Positions 1 through 10,427 of a stretch of 64,000 bases of DNA are shown here, piece by piece. Both the position numbers and the translations under genes were made by a program. The notes beneath the pieces are model-generated. The model saw only the letters and a program-made list of their open reading frames with translations, ran no database searches and was not told where the DNA came from. The stretch spans positions 28,267,701 through 28,331,700 of the forward strand of contig OX637391.1 in the NCBI GenBank assembly GCA_951799425.1, in the 5' to 3' direction. This stretch comes from Ilex aquifolium. Lineage: Eukaryota; Streptophyta; Magnoliopsida; Aquifoliales; Aquifoliaceae. Numbering within the stretch: position 1 is the first letter of the stretch; every line of letters begins with the position of its first letter.

Positions 1-8
1 ATTTAAAT

Positions 9-680
9 GTGAATGCATGTCCCAATCTGGCCCCTTTTCCAAATCGTTTGAAGCCACCCATGAAGGTGGCTAACTATTATGATATCATTGAGATGTTCAA
101 GCAGGTTAAGATCAACATCCCACTTGTCGATGCCATAAAGCAAATCACGTCATGTGCCAAGATCTTGAAGGACTTGTGCACATTGAAGAGGAAACTAAAT
201 GTGCACAAGAAGGCATTCCTCACCGAGCAGGTGAGCTCAATCTTGAGGACCAACACACCACCAAAGTTCAAAGACCTCGGCTGCCCTACCATTGCAATTA
301 CAATAGGGAATTTTTGGGTGGAGCAAGCACTTCTTGATTTGGGGGCAAGTGTCAACCTCCTGCCCTACTCGGTGTATCAACAACTCCAACTTGAAGAGTT
401 GAAGCCAACTCCAATCACTCTTCAATTGGCGGACCGAAGCATTGGAACACAAAGGGGAGTAGTTGAGGATGTTTTAGTCCAAGTTGATAATTTTTATTTC
501 CCTGTTGATTTTATTGTGCTTGAAACTCACTCGGTTGCTAACCCTAGTTCAAAAAATTCCGTCATATTAGGTAGATCGTTCCTTGCTACTTCTAATGTTG
601 TGATTAATTGTAGGAATGAACTTATGAAACTTACTTTTGGGAATATGACAATGGACTTCAATGTTTTCAACTTGACTTAA
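9..680 (+). pseudogene. Element A: Gag end and aspartic protease fragment
   Basis: This is the end of an Athila-type Gag-protease polyprotein cut by the window start. Residues 110-114 are DLGAS, the form the retropepsin catalytic motif takes in this lineage, followed by [12 protein letters not shown] and later VILGRSFLATSN, the conserved second half of the protease fold. The wording is close to the same region of element B (minus strand, around 22.5 kb). The protease would cut the polyprotein inside the virus-like particle. Part of a fossil element; no complete gene is present here. Confidence 0.85.
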
Positions 681-798
681 TAACTAATCTTCCTTCACCT
701 AAAACTGTAAAAGATGTTCGATCTTTTTTAGGTCATGCTGGATTTTATTGAAGATTTATCAAAAACTTTAGTTCAATAGCAAGACCAATCTGTAATCT
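681..798 (+). pseudogene. Element A: reverse transcriptase thumb fragment
   Basis: A short stretch encodes the end of the reverse transcriptase domain: the segment [15 protein letters not shown] is recognisable and matches residues 318-332 of the pol protein of element B. It lies immediately left of the Tekay solo LTR, which inserted here. Fossil. Confidence 0.7.
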
Positions 799-2816
799 TG
801 TAACACCCCAAAACACACCCTGGACGGCATTACATTCTAAGACCATTCACAACATGAGAGCACTAATATAATTTCATCAATAAGAGAAATTTTCCATTCA
901 TCCTCCATAAAACTTACAATATCATCCCAAAAGAATAAGCCAAGCTATGGCCTTTACATTTCAAAAATCAACTAATGTAGCGCAGTGGAAATAACAAAAG
1001 AAAACTAGACATCACAAGGTTCAAAATGAATATCCTAGTCTAGAACAAAAGTAAGCGACATCTCTAGAGGTCCCACTCGGGATCCAAGTATCCCTCTAGT
1101 GAAGCCTCTCCATGGCCCAGCTCATTAGCACCGAGCTCATTCTCTGGCACCAAATCTGAAAAATGTTCAACTGTAGGGGGTGAGCACAAAGCTCTGTAGA
1201 AAAATCCTCCCAAACCCAAACAAGGTTTAGAAAAGTATATAAAACAAGTCGGTCTCATTTCACAATTAACATATATAAGATTTGAAGTAAAAACAAGGAC
1301 ATTTAAACAATTCTCAAGTTTAAGCCGTAACAATAATCCAGTGAAAGGTTGTATATTGGTTCATCCCCGTACCATGTATGTTGATTGCTTCTCATGAATC
1401 TACCCAACGATTATACCTAGTCCACCAATCACTATCACAATCACCAACATTTTAGGAAAGGGCGTCTACCATCCCAATGGCAGTGACGAGTCCCTTCCCA
1501 GGAAAAGTATACCATCCCTTGTTCGAACTCCAGTGAACGATAGTGGTCCCATTACCAAATGACAACCCACTACAAGTGTTAGGAAACCATCTCACCCCCA
1601 CTGGGATAGACTAACATCTAACACTCTACGGCATCTCTCGATGACAATCCAAGTCCATCACAACAACCATACCAATGAGGAAACCAAAATATTCTCATTT
1701 TACAAGCATTTCTCAAAAATCCCCAAATTTAGAATGAGACAATTTCAATAACCCATTTTAAGAAAAATACAAGAGATCATTCCACATCATTTTATCACTC
1801 AACACAAAGCACTATAGTTTCGAAATCAATAATAAAGGAAGAAATTTGGAAGAAAATTCATCCCTCTCCAAAACTAGGGTTTTAAAGCAAGTAAAGAGAT
1901 TTCATGGGTATTCAACCCTCACTTTGTTTAAATCATGTAATCTTTACAAAAAGACTAAGAGAGGATGATTTCATATCATATATATATCATTTAGGGCAAA
2001 ACATACATATATAAATAAGCCCTAAGCCTCAATGAAAGAATTTGAGAAGAACCCCCTACCTTGCTTCTTTAGTTTTTGAGTGAAGAAGATGAAGATTGGA
2101 TCTTCTTCAATATGCAAATCTACCCTTGATCTTGTGTTTTCCCTTTCTTTCTTCCTCTCTAAACCTTTCTAGGGTTTTAAATGTTGAAATGGGGCTTATA
2201 AGAGTGTCCTTAAGTATTTATAGGGGAAGAATTGGCCTCCTGTGCGCGATTCTAAAGTTCAGAATTCGCAAGTCACGTTCGAACGTCATTGGCGTTCGAA
2301 CGTTCGTCACTCCCAGTACTTTTGTTTTTCCATCAAACAAAGAGTACTGGGATGCACTTTCGTTCGAACGTCATTGGCGTTCGAACGTCACTAGTGCAAA
2401 TTATTGATTCACGTTCGAACGTTATCCCAGTTTCTGCTTAAACTTTCAGTGAAGTTTTGGCCTATTTAGAGATTGATTTGGAAAATTTCCATGAAATACA
2501 CTTTTGTAGCCCTGGATGTCTACTATCTACTGTCAAAATTTCAGATCAATTGGAAGTCAGGATAAAAAGTTATGATCCAAACACTAAGGCAGTGTCTAAA
2601 ATTCTTCTACCTAAAATATCTCTCAAATGCGATTTCACTCCAAAATACTTCCAACTTCCTACGACATACACTATTACCTCCACTAACCTTTTATTTCTAC
2701 TCTTATCATCTACGTAGCTCATGCATACATCATTACATATATATTCGCATTTCAAAAACATAATTACGTTACTATATATCTATATACATATATAAAAGAA
2801 AATGCGGGGTGTTACA
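799..2816 (-). mobile_element. Solo LTR, Tekay-like chromovirus (copy 1)
   Basis: On the plus strand it starts tgtaacaccccaaaac and ends gcggggtgttaca, the inverted TG...CA ends of a 2.0 kb LTR. It is flanked by near-identical 5-bp sequences (aatct, 794-798; gatct, 2817-2821) and interrupts element A between its reverse transcriptase tail and RNase H. The minus orientation follows from copy 3 (58549-60743), where the purine tract and chromodomain lie on its right. A TATA box (tatttata, 2215-2222) reads on the minus strand. With no internal region, this is a solo LTR left by LTR-LTR recombination. Confidence 0.88.
2215..2424 (-). promoter_or_regulatory. Tekay LTR promoter: TATA box and upstream GTTCGAAC palindromes
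   Basis: The TATA box at 2215-2222 (TATAAATA on the minus strand) is preceded, in the sense of transcription, by five copies of the perfect palindrome GTTCGAAC at 2277, 2294, 2362, 2379 and 2413. A block reading cccagtactttt, then a spacer, then agtactgg lies between the pairs. The same arrangement occurs in the other two Tekay LTRs and inside element B at 17421-17742. A regulatory role is inferred from position only. Confidence 0.6.
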
Positions 2817-4645
2817 GATCTTCTATGCCATGATATAATATTTGAATGGAACAATGCATGTCAATTAGCATTTGATAAATTAAAAAATATGCTTATTTCT
2901 GCGCCTATCATGCAACCTCCTGACTGGTCCTTACCTTTCGAGTTAATGTGTGATGCAAGTGATTATGCAGTAGGAGCTGTATTAGGTCAAAGAAAAGATA
3001 AAAAAAACCATATGTTATTTACTATGCAAGCAAAACTCTAAATGATGCACAAATGAACTATTCAACCACAGAAAAAGAATTACTTGCTGTTGTGTTCGCA
3101 TTAGATAAATTCCGATCATATTTGGTTGGATCGTCAATTGTTGTATTTACAGATCATGCAGCTTTAAAATATTTACTTACTAAAAAAGATGCGAAGCCAC
3201 GTCTCCTGCGTTGGATTTTGTTACTTCAAGAATTTGATCTTAGAATTAAAGATAAGAAGGGAGTAGAAAATGTGGTAGCAGATCACTTGTCAAGGTTAGA
3301 TTATGATATAAAGGAAGAACCAACTCCAATTAGAGAAACCTTTCCAGATGAACAACTATTTGCAATAACCGAAGTACCATGGTATGCTGATATAGCCAAT
3401 TATTTAGCTACTGGTACTATTCCTTCTAACTATACCTGGACTGATAAAAATAAGTTCCTAAGTGAGGTACGTATTTTTTTCTGGGAAGATCCTTATGTGT
3501 TTAAATATTGTAAAGATCAAATAATAAGACGTTGTGTGCCTAATCATGAAATCAGTCAGGTTATTCAGTTTTGTCACTCTAAAGCTTGCGGAGGTCATTT
3601 TGCTTCAAAGAAAACCGCTGCTAAAATTATGCAGTGTGGATTTTACTGGCCAACTCTTTTTAAAGATGTTTATATCTTTTGTTTAAACTGTGACAGATGT
3701 CAAAGAATGGGGAATATTTCGAAAAGAAATATGATGCATTTAAACCCTATTTTAGTTATTGAAATTTTTGATTGCTGGGGCATCGATTTTATGGGACCAT
3801 TTCCCCCATCCTTTGGATATCTATATATTTTGGTTGCAGTTGACTATGTTTCTAAATGGGTAGAGGCAATCCCATGTAGAAATAATGATCACAGAACAGT
3901 GATCAAGTTTTTAAAAGAAAATATTTTATCCATATTTGGGATTCCTCGAACAATCATCAGTGATGGTGGATTACATTTTTGTAATAAATTTTTTGAAAAC
4001 CTGATGAAAAAATACTTGATTTCTCATAAAATATCCACCCCGTATCATCCGCAGACAAATGGACAAGCTGAATTAGCTAATAGGGAGATAAAATACATTT
4101 TAGAAAAAACAGTAAATCCTGATCGTAAAGATTGGCCTTTAAGATTAACGGATGCACTGTGGGCTTACCGTACTGCGTATAAAACTATTCTAGGAATGTC
4201 TCCTTATCGGTTATTTTATGGTAAACCATGTCATTTGCCTATAGAATTAGAGCATAAAGCATATTGGGCAATCAAAATGATGAATCTTGATATAGATGAA
4301 GCTGGAATAGCACGGAAATTGTAAATAAATGAAGTAGAAGAATTAAGAAATGAAGCCTATGAAAACGCAAAGATTGCTAAATCAAGAACAAAAGTTTTTC
4401 ATGATAAAAATATCATGAGAAAATCTTTTGAACCATCTCAAAAAGTTCTACTGTATAATGCTAAACTTCGTTTATTCCCTGGAAAATTAAGATCTAGATG
4501 GACAGGACCTTATATAGTTAAGCAAGTTTTTGACTATGGGGCAATTGAAATTGAAAATCCATTAACTGGAAATATTTTCAAAGTAAACGGGCAAAGACTT
4601 AAACCTTATTATAATGGATTCACTCAAGATGTAACTTCTGTGTAA
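2817..4645 (+). pseudogene. Element A: RNase H and integrase region of pol
   Basis: Recognisable parts in order are: RNase H ([19 protein letters not shown], then [23 protein letters not shown] and VADHLSRL); the integrase zinc-binding HHCC region ([10 protein letters not shown] ... CDRCQRMGN); the DDE core ([28 protein letters not shown]); and the C-terminal end [13 protein letters not shown]. RNase H removes the RNA template and integrase joins the cDNA to the host chromosome. The order and wording match B's pol protein throughout. This is a broken fossil with a few breaks. Confidence 0.85.
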
Positions 4646-4999
4646 CTTTTTGATCCAGTCTATGTGTGTTAATTGTTATTTAAATAATATAACTAATTAT
4701 TTGTAATTTATTTGACAGATTAAATCTCCTAAGTGAAAGCCAGATATCTTAATCGTTGAACGACAACAAATTGCTGGTTTTTCTCAATGCTGCTTATTAC
4801 TGTTTTAACATTACAAATAGAATTTAATTTAAGTTGGGGAGATCGGAGTGTGAATTTACTCATTGTTTTTAGCATAATAATTTTTATTTAAAAATTCAGT
4901 TCGTCTTTGTGACAGGCAGACGTAAAAGAATCGGATAGTAAGTCAACTTTTAATAATTTTTGAGTAAATTTTTTTCTTTTCTTTCTTAAAAGTTAAAAA
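4646..4999 (+). other. Element A: non-coding spacer with an internal purine tract
   Basis: No ORF is evident. The short purine-rich stretch aagttgggga at 4831-4840 resembles the 3' polypurine tract of these elements but lies between pol and the next ORF. Equivalent tracts occur after pol in B (18609-18623) and D (43693-43705). Confidence 0.5.
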
Positions 5000-5404
5000 A
5001 TGGACGAAAAATTATTTTGGTTAAGTTTAATAATATTACGTCATTTTCCAAAAGATATACATATGTTGATCATGCAAAAAGCTAGACATGTTAGAAATTT
5101 AGAAATATTCGAAAATCAAGCAAGACCCTTGTGTGGAAAAAGTACATATGCTAAACACCGACGAGCAAATCGTCTCTGTGCTTGTGTAAGATGTGGTCGT
5201 ACAGAACATTTGAGACAATATAATCAGTGTGCGGAACCAATTTTAGGTCGAGCATCAGATCGTTTACGGTGGATTAGGTATGGGCAGAGTAAGGATTTTC
5301 CTGAGGCGCCATCCTATTCTACCCCAATGTTAACAAGATACGTGAGAACTAAAGTTAACCGCGTCACTGGTGTTGTTGATCCAGATAGTTCTGATACTGA
5401 CTAA
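5000..5404 (+). CDS. Element A: small cysteine-rich, carlavirus-CRP-like protein
   Basis: A 134-residue basic protein encoded between pol and the env-position ORF. It is colinear with the minus-strand protein at 18000-18410 in element B: both begin with a hydrophobic stretch (MDEKLFWLSL here), then PLCG(K/R)S, a basic run (YAKHRRANRL here) and a C-x2-C-x4-H-x6-C cluster (CVRCGRTEHLRQYNQC), ending in an acidic tail. From recall, this order resembles the cysteine-rich nucleic-acid-binding proteins of carlaviruses (G-x-S-x-Y-A-R-R-R-R-A followed by C-x2-C). A role in nucleic-acid binding is inferred; silencing suppression would be speculation. The start at 5000 is chosen because it aligns with B. 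It could also be a divergent Gag-type zinc knuckle. Confidence 0.65.
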   Translation: MDEKLFWLSLIILRHFPKDIHMLIMQKARHVRNLEIFENQARPLCGKSTYAKHRRANRLCACVRCGRTEHLRQYNQCAEPILGRASDRLRWIRYGQSKDFPEAPSYSTPMLTRYVRTKVNRVTGVVDPDSSDTD

Positions 5405-5604
5405 ATATGATCAACAAGATGTGGAATTTTGGAAATAATTGTACATAGCTGTAAATAAATGTAAATAACTATAGAATAAGTAGAAAAACCAGTAAATAAA
5501 AAATAGCAAATAAAGAAATAATAAAACCAATTCTTTGAAACAAAAAAAAAAGAGTGGTTAGCAAAGTTTTGTAGAATATATGGAGTGGTATTTAATTTTA
5601 TAAC
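5405..5604 (+). other. Element A: spacer ending in a possible splice acceptor
   Basis: This AT-rich spacer shows no ORF. It ends with tttataacttgcag, about 10 bases before the first ATG of the following ORF, which fits a plant 3' splice site. Spliced expression of the env-position ORF is described for Athila relatives, so a subgenomic spliced RNA is plausible. I could not identify the donor. Confidence 0.3.
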
Positions 5605-6768
5605 TTGCAGGAGCAGAATTGCAGAAATTCAGAGAGACAATTTGCAGTTACAAATCAGGAACCAGTCAAAAATATGGATGCAAGAAAACGAACAAGAAGG
5701 TCTTCTAGCCGAGCACAAAATGATCAATCTCCATCACCTCAGGCACCTCCACAACAACCTCATCCAGGAAACATCTATGATGAGGTGATGTTTGAAAATC
5801 TTGAACAACAGGTCTGGTATGATGCAAACTTTATCTCTAAAACCATCATTGTGGAACGACCGGTTATTTACGAAGATTTTACAAATATAGGAATCAAACA
5901 AATTCTAGATGCAAGAGGATGGTTACATTATATCAGAATATATGTTCCTGCCTATGACTGCCTAGTGCGAGAATTTTATAGTAATGCTGACATAATTGGA
6001 AAAAGACAATTACGTGTTTTCGTCCGAGGTGTTGTTTTTCAAGTTACACCGGCTACTATAGCCGAATTTTTTCATTCCATGCAAAAACCACCCCACCCAC
6101 AATATCCCTACACTGAACTACCTGATTTGCATGAAGTAAGGAGAGAATTGACAAGAAATCCAAGACTTGTTTGGGGATGCCCAAAGAACTACATAAAACA
6201 AGGGGACCTAACAGACAAATACAAAATTCTCAGTTTAATAACAACATACAGTTTACTACCTCGTGCTCCAAAGAATCTACTTTATACTGAGCAAGCTTAT
6301 TTTCTATATGCATTAGGGATGGGACACACCATCGACCTGCCAAACTTAATTATGGACCAAATGTTACTTACAGTCAATAGAAAGAAACTCTCACTCCCAT
6401 ATGCTATGTTAGTTTCTGAGTTATGCCGGGACAAAGGTGTGATCACTAATCCGACATGGAAAACAGTGGAACCTCTTGGAGCATTGGACAAAACTTCATT
6501 AAAGAAAAGTCATGGAGTACGAATGAAAAACCAACCTGAAGCATCACCTGAACCACAAGAAGAACCATTCCAAGTACCTGAGGAATTCATATCATTGACA
6601 CCACAAGAAAATCAACCATACATATCAAGGGACGACAGAACGGATAGACAAATTTTACTAGAGATGGAAGCCAATATTACTCAGATCAACAGACGCCTGG
6701 AGGAATATGAGCAAAATCAAGTACAGTTCTTTAGAGAATGTTTCGAAGCAGGATCTTCTGCTTCCTAA
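5605..6768 (+). CDS. Element A: env-position ORF, plant transposon protein domain
   Basis: A 387-residue protein in the env-like third position. The core (about residues 55-310) contains VREFYSNADI, VFVRGVVFQVTPATIAEFF, LTDKYKILSLI and FLYALGMGHTIDLPNLI. This pattern matches, from recall, the 'putative plant transposon protein' / Athila ORF-1 type domain. The N-terminus is basic (RKRTRRSSSRAQ) and could act in nuclear targeting; the C-terminus (ILLEMEANITQINRRLEEYEQNQ) looks like a coiled coil. I see no signal peptide or transmembrane segment, so an envelope function is not supported. B (16244-17203) and D (46619-47923) carry homologues. The reading frame looks whole; its function is unknown. 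Confidence 0.75.
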   Translation: MQEQNCRNSERQFAVTNQEPVKNMDARKRTRRSSSRAQNDQSPSPQAPPQQPHPGNIYDEVMFENLEQQVWYDANFISKTIIVERPVIYEDFTNIGIKQILDARGWLHYIRIYVPAYDCLVREFYSNADIIGKRQLRVFVRGVVFQVTPATIAEFFHSMQKPPHPQYPYTELPDLHEVRRELTRNPRLVWGCPKNYIKQGDLTDKYKILSLITTYSLLPRAPKNLLYTEQAYFLYALGMGHTIDLPNLIMDQMLLTVNRKKLSLPYAMLVSELCRDKGVITNPTWKTVEPLGALDKTSLKKSHGVRMKNQPEASPEPQEEPFQVPEEFISLTPQENQPYISRDDRTDRQILLEMEANITQINRRLEEYEQNQVQFFRECFEAGSSAS

Positions 6769-7283
6769 GCAGACTGAAGATTCTACAAAATAATTTGCTT
6801 TTTTTCACTCATCTTTTACATTATGCGCTTTTATTTTATGCACTTAAATTATAAATTACTTTATATTTTAAATTATGCTGTTTGTTTTAAACTTGCTTAT
6901 GTTTAACTAATTTTTGATAATTAATATGGACTTCATGTTAATTCCGTTAGGAGGATTATTTTATATACTTTACAATTGAATTAGGTTAATATTCCTATGT
7001 TTTGTGAAAATAATCTTAATCTGATCACGTGGGATTTTCATATTTTAGTTGTATATTATCTTAATATTTTTATTTGAACTTATTCTATTATAGCACAAAT
7101 AGATTTCTTTATTTCAGAAACCTTGTGAAATATTACACTCTTTACATATTTAGTGAAGATGTATGACCAATTGAAGATTTTGAGCCAATCCTCCTTGGAG
7201 AGATATTCTACATCTTCGATTCTATGGTAAACTTTCTTTCAATAATCTCATTAATTTTGTCTTGATTAGCATTTGTTAGATTA
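6769..7283 (+). other. Element A: 3' non-coding region, first part
   Basis: AT-rich DNA after the env-position ORF, with no ORF or RNA gene seen. It runs directly into the Helitron at 7284 and resumes at 9520. Confidence 0.5.
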
Positions 7284-9519
7284 CTAGTCATAACCCGTGC
7301 CTGAAGGCACGATAGAACAAAAAATTCGAGTCCTAAAAAATCGATATTACTATATTAAATAATAATTTTTCTTTCCTTCATTTTGATTAAATCATTTAAA
7401 ATTTATTTTTACCCATTATTTTCTTAAAAATATTGACAAAATTTTCTCAAAATATGTAATTTGATAAAAAAAAATTAACAGATCTATATTATCGTGTATG
7501 GATAATATCTGAAATAAAAATTATTTTAAATTAAAAATTAATCAAATATTAAATGGTTGAACATGTGATAGAAATAAGTGATGTGATGATTTTGGGAGGG
7601 GAGAAATGTATAGAGGATAAAATTCAACTTCCTATTTGTTTTATTATATAGATTTGTATAGATATAAGGAAAAATTTCATCTAAATCCCCTATAGTTAGG
7701 TCTAAATTCAATGACACCTCCTTCCGATTTTGAAATTTCACTGTCACTCTCTGTTAGTGATTGTCGGGTTACACCATTAATGGCGACGGTTGATTTATAG
7801 AAATATCCCCGAGTATTTTATAGGGTAAATTTTATCCACACCCCTTATAAATAAACCTAACTTTAATAACACCCCTTGTAAATAGACTTAACTTTAACAA
7901 CACTCTTTCTTGATTCTGAAATTTCATTGCACTCCCTTTTAGTTCTATTATATTAGCCTTTATTTTGATCAATTTAATATTCAATTTTATCAAATTAATT
8001 TTCTTTATTTAATTTAAACTAAATTAACATTTCATTTCATCAAATCAACACAAAATTGATATTTAATTTTATCAAATTAGCATTTAGTTATATTAATTTA
8101 ATATTTCATTTCATCAAATTAATATTATTTCTTTAATTTAATATTAATTTATTATTTATTTTTATCAAATCAACATCAAATTGAAATTCAATTTTATTAA
8201 ATTAAACTATTTAATTTATTAAATAGAATATTAAATTTCAGTAATTTAAAATTTAACCTTATCAAATCAATGTCATTTCTTTAATTTAGCATCAAATGAA
8301 CATTCAATTTTATTAAAACAACATTCAAATTTATTCAATTAACATTAAATTCAATCAAATTAATACTAAATTAATATTTAATTTTATCAAATTAAAACTA
8401 AATTAATATTTAAATTTATCAAAATTAAGATCAAAGTTATTCAATTAATATTAAATTTTATTAAATAATTTTAAATTTTATATATGAAGTATAATGTGTG
8501 AGGAGCGGTTGTGCGACGTTGTGGAAGACATATGATAGCAGAGGAATTAGAAATGGATGAGATTTTGACATTGACTTTATCAATTGTAATTTTTATTATA
8601 GAAAAATCATTTTTCACTATAAAAATTATTATGATAAAATATATAAAAATTATAAAAACTTGATTATGTAACCAAATGAATGATAATATGATGACTAATA
8701 TTATAACAAAATTATAATACAACGTTTTAAAATAAAAAATTCATTGGAATAATATAATGATTGAAATTACGTTTGTTGGTTGGTTAGCGCATATATAATG
8801 GGGAAAGAATTGATGACATTTTAGTCTATTTACATAATAAAGGGTAATTTTAGTATTTTCACAAAATATATAGTTAAATCATTATTTTATCTATTGATAG
8901 AGACAAAAGATATTGTTATAGCGGTTGTTATTGAATTTAGACTCAACTACATGGTGTTTAGATGAAACTTTCCCTAGATATAACATGTAGATATAGTATA
9001 TCTTCGATCTTTGTACTATATATATGTACAGTAAAGATGTGTGTGTGATATGAACAGTAAAGATGGAGAACAACTGCATTAGGATAGAATTTTGGGGAGA
9101 CGTGTCTCAGTTTGGAAAGAGAATTATGAAAGATGAGAGTGTGAGAGACAGTCAATGTCTCAGTATAGAAAGTGATCCCTTAACATAGGAAATAAAATCA
9201 GGGAAATAATGATAAGAGTTGTAATCTATATTTTAGGGAGAGAGAGACAAAGTTGAGGAATGAGAGATCGCTTAATTTCCGGATTTGATTGGGTTGGAGA
9301 ATTAAATTTAGGAATGTTAATTTTAGAAACTAAAAGTTTTGAGCGGCAAAAATTTTTAAGAACTAATATGGTACATCGGATCGAAACGATCTGAGACGTC
9401 AATAGCTTGAGACAGTTTGAAATATCGTCGGCCGTTGGATGATGCATTTTTTGGTCTCGAAACGATCTGAACAATTATTTGTCTCTTGAATTCAAAATCG
9501 TTCTACTTTATTATATAGA
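7284..9519 (-). mobile_element. Non-autonomous Helitron, minus orientation
   Basis: Read on the minus strand the element starts TCTATATAATAAAG (ending at 9519). It finishes with a 7-bp-stem hairpin (cgtgcct, 2-base loop, aggcacg; 7296-7311) followed by CTAG at 7284-7287. The flanking bases are A (7283) and T (9520), the A|T target expected for Helitrons, with no target duplication. The interior is very AT-rich, with degenerate repeats of atcaaattaa type around 7960-8470. No Rep/helicase coding is seen, so it depended on a helper. It inserted in A's 3' non-coding region. Confidence 0.72.
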
Positions 9520-10427
9520 TATTATTAGCATTATCCTTAAAATTCTTTTAGATGAGATTCATATAGATGAATAATTTCTGGAAAATGATCTTAGGCCATT
9601 TTTCATTATCTTTAAGCTTTGACCATTTCTTTTACAAAATTATATCCTTAGTCAACCATAATTGAGCCTAAAAGAGTAAAAATTCCTTTCATGAAACCCA
9701 AAAAAATACCCGAGCCACATGAAAATAGATTAAACTCACCTTTTGCTATCTAATTTTCTTACATCCTCTTTTAAATCAGTATGATACAGAAAAGAAAGAA
9801 AAAAGGTGGAAAAGAGAAAATAAAAGGGTATTGGCTATTCAAAGAAAAGAAAAAACAGAAAGAAAATAGCCAAGAAAGTGAAAAATGGAAAAATAAAAAG
9901 GATAAATATTCAAAGTCTTGGAAAGTTAAAAAGAGGTATACCACAATACAAAGAAAGGGTAGCTTTTGAATCCCATAGACGTCATTTCTTAAACCCTAAA
10001 CCAATGACCACATTACAACCTAAAGAAAGTCCTTTTTGATTCCAGAAATTGTGTATCTATATTAATCCTATCTATATATCCATAGAAGGAAAATGTTAAT
10101 AATATGTCTAATATAATGTTAATATCCGATCATGAGATTATGTCAAATTTCAATTCTATTCAAATACCCGTTCTTCAGAAATGTTACATGTGATATTATT
10201 TTCTTCATTAACAATATTCTAATCACATGTAACTATTGAGAGAATAGTCACTATAACGAATATGTATTATTTGCTGAGTGTATTTCAGGAAAGGATTGAC
10301 ATCAAAACTACTATAAGAGATGGTAATATTTCAGGAGCAATTTTTGAAACAAAAGAAATCAGCACACACACACACACACAAGTTTTTATAAAAATATATA
10401 GATAATGTTACAACTAATGTGTGTTAC
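9520..10427 (+). other. Element A: conserved non-coding 3' domain with GA-rich tract
   Basis: This stretch holds the block atgatcttaggccat near 9588, followed by a pyrimidine run and attgagcct near 9660, and then a long purine-rich tract at about 9781-9965. The same order occurs in B (minus, 13160-13560), D (44860-45300) and E (minus, 51290-51740). The short ORF covering the purine tract is low-complexity and not credible. A short (CA)n run lies at about 10365-10380. Element B inserted at 10427/10428. Confidence 0.6.

Noticed and set aside
5000-5404. Independent integrated carlavirus fragment
   Set aside because: The ORF occurs at the same internal place in two different Athila elements, so it belongs to the elements and is not a separate viral insertion at this locus.
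5605-6768. Retroviral envelope protein
   Set aside because: Env-like position only; no signal peptide, transmembrane anchor or glycosylation-rich ectodomain is seen, while the core matches a plant transposon protein domain.
9781-9969. Lysine-rich 62-residue ORF
   Set aside because: It is the translation of a low-complexity purine tract that is conserved as DNA in four elements but not as protein.
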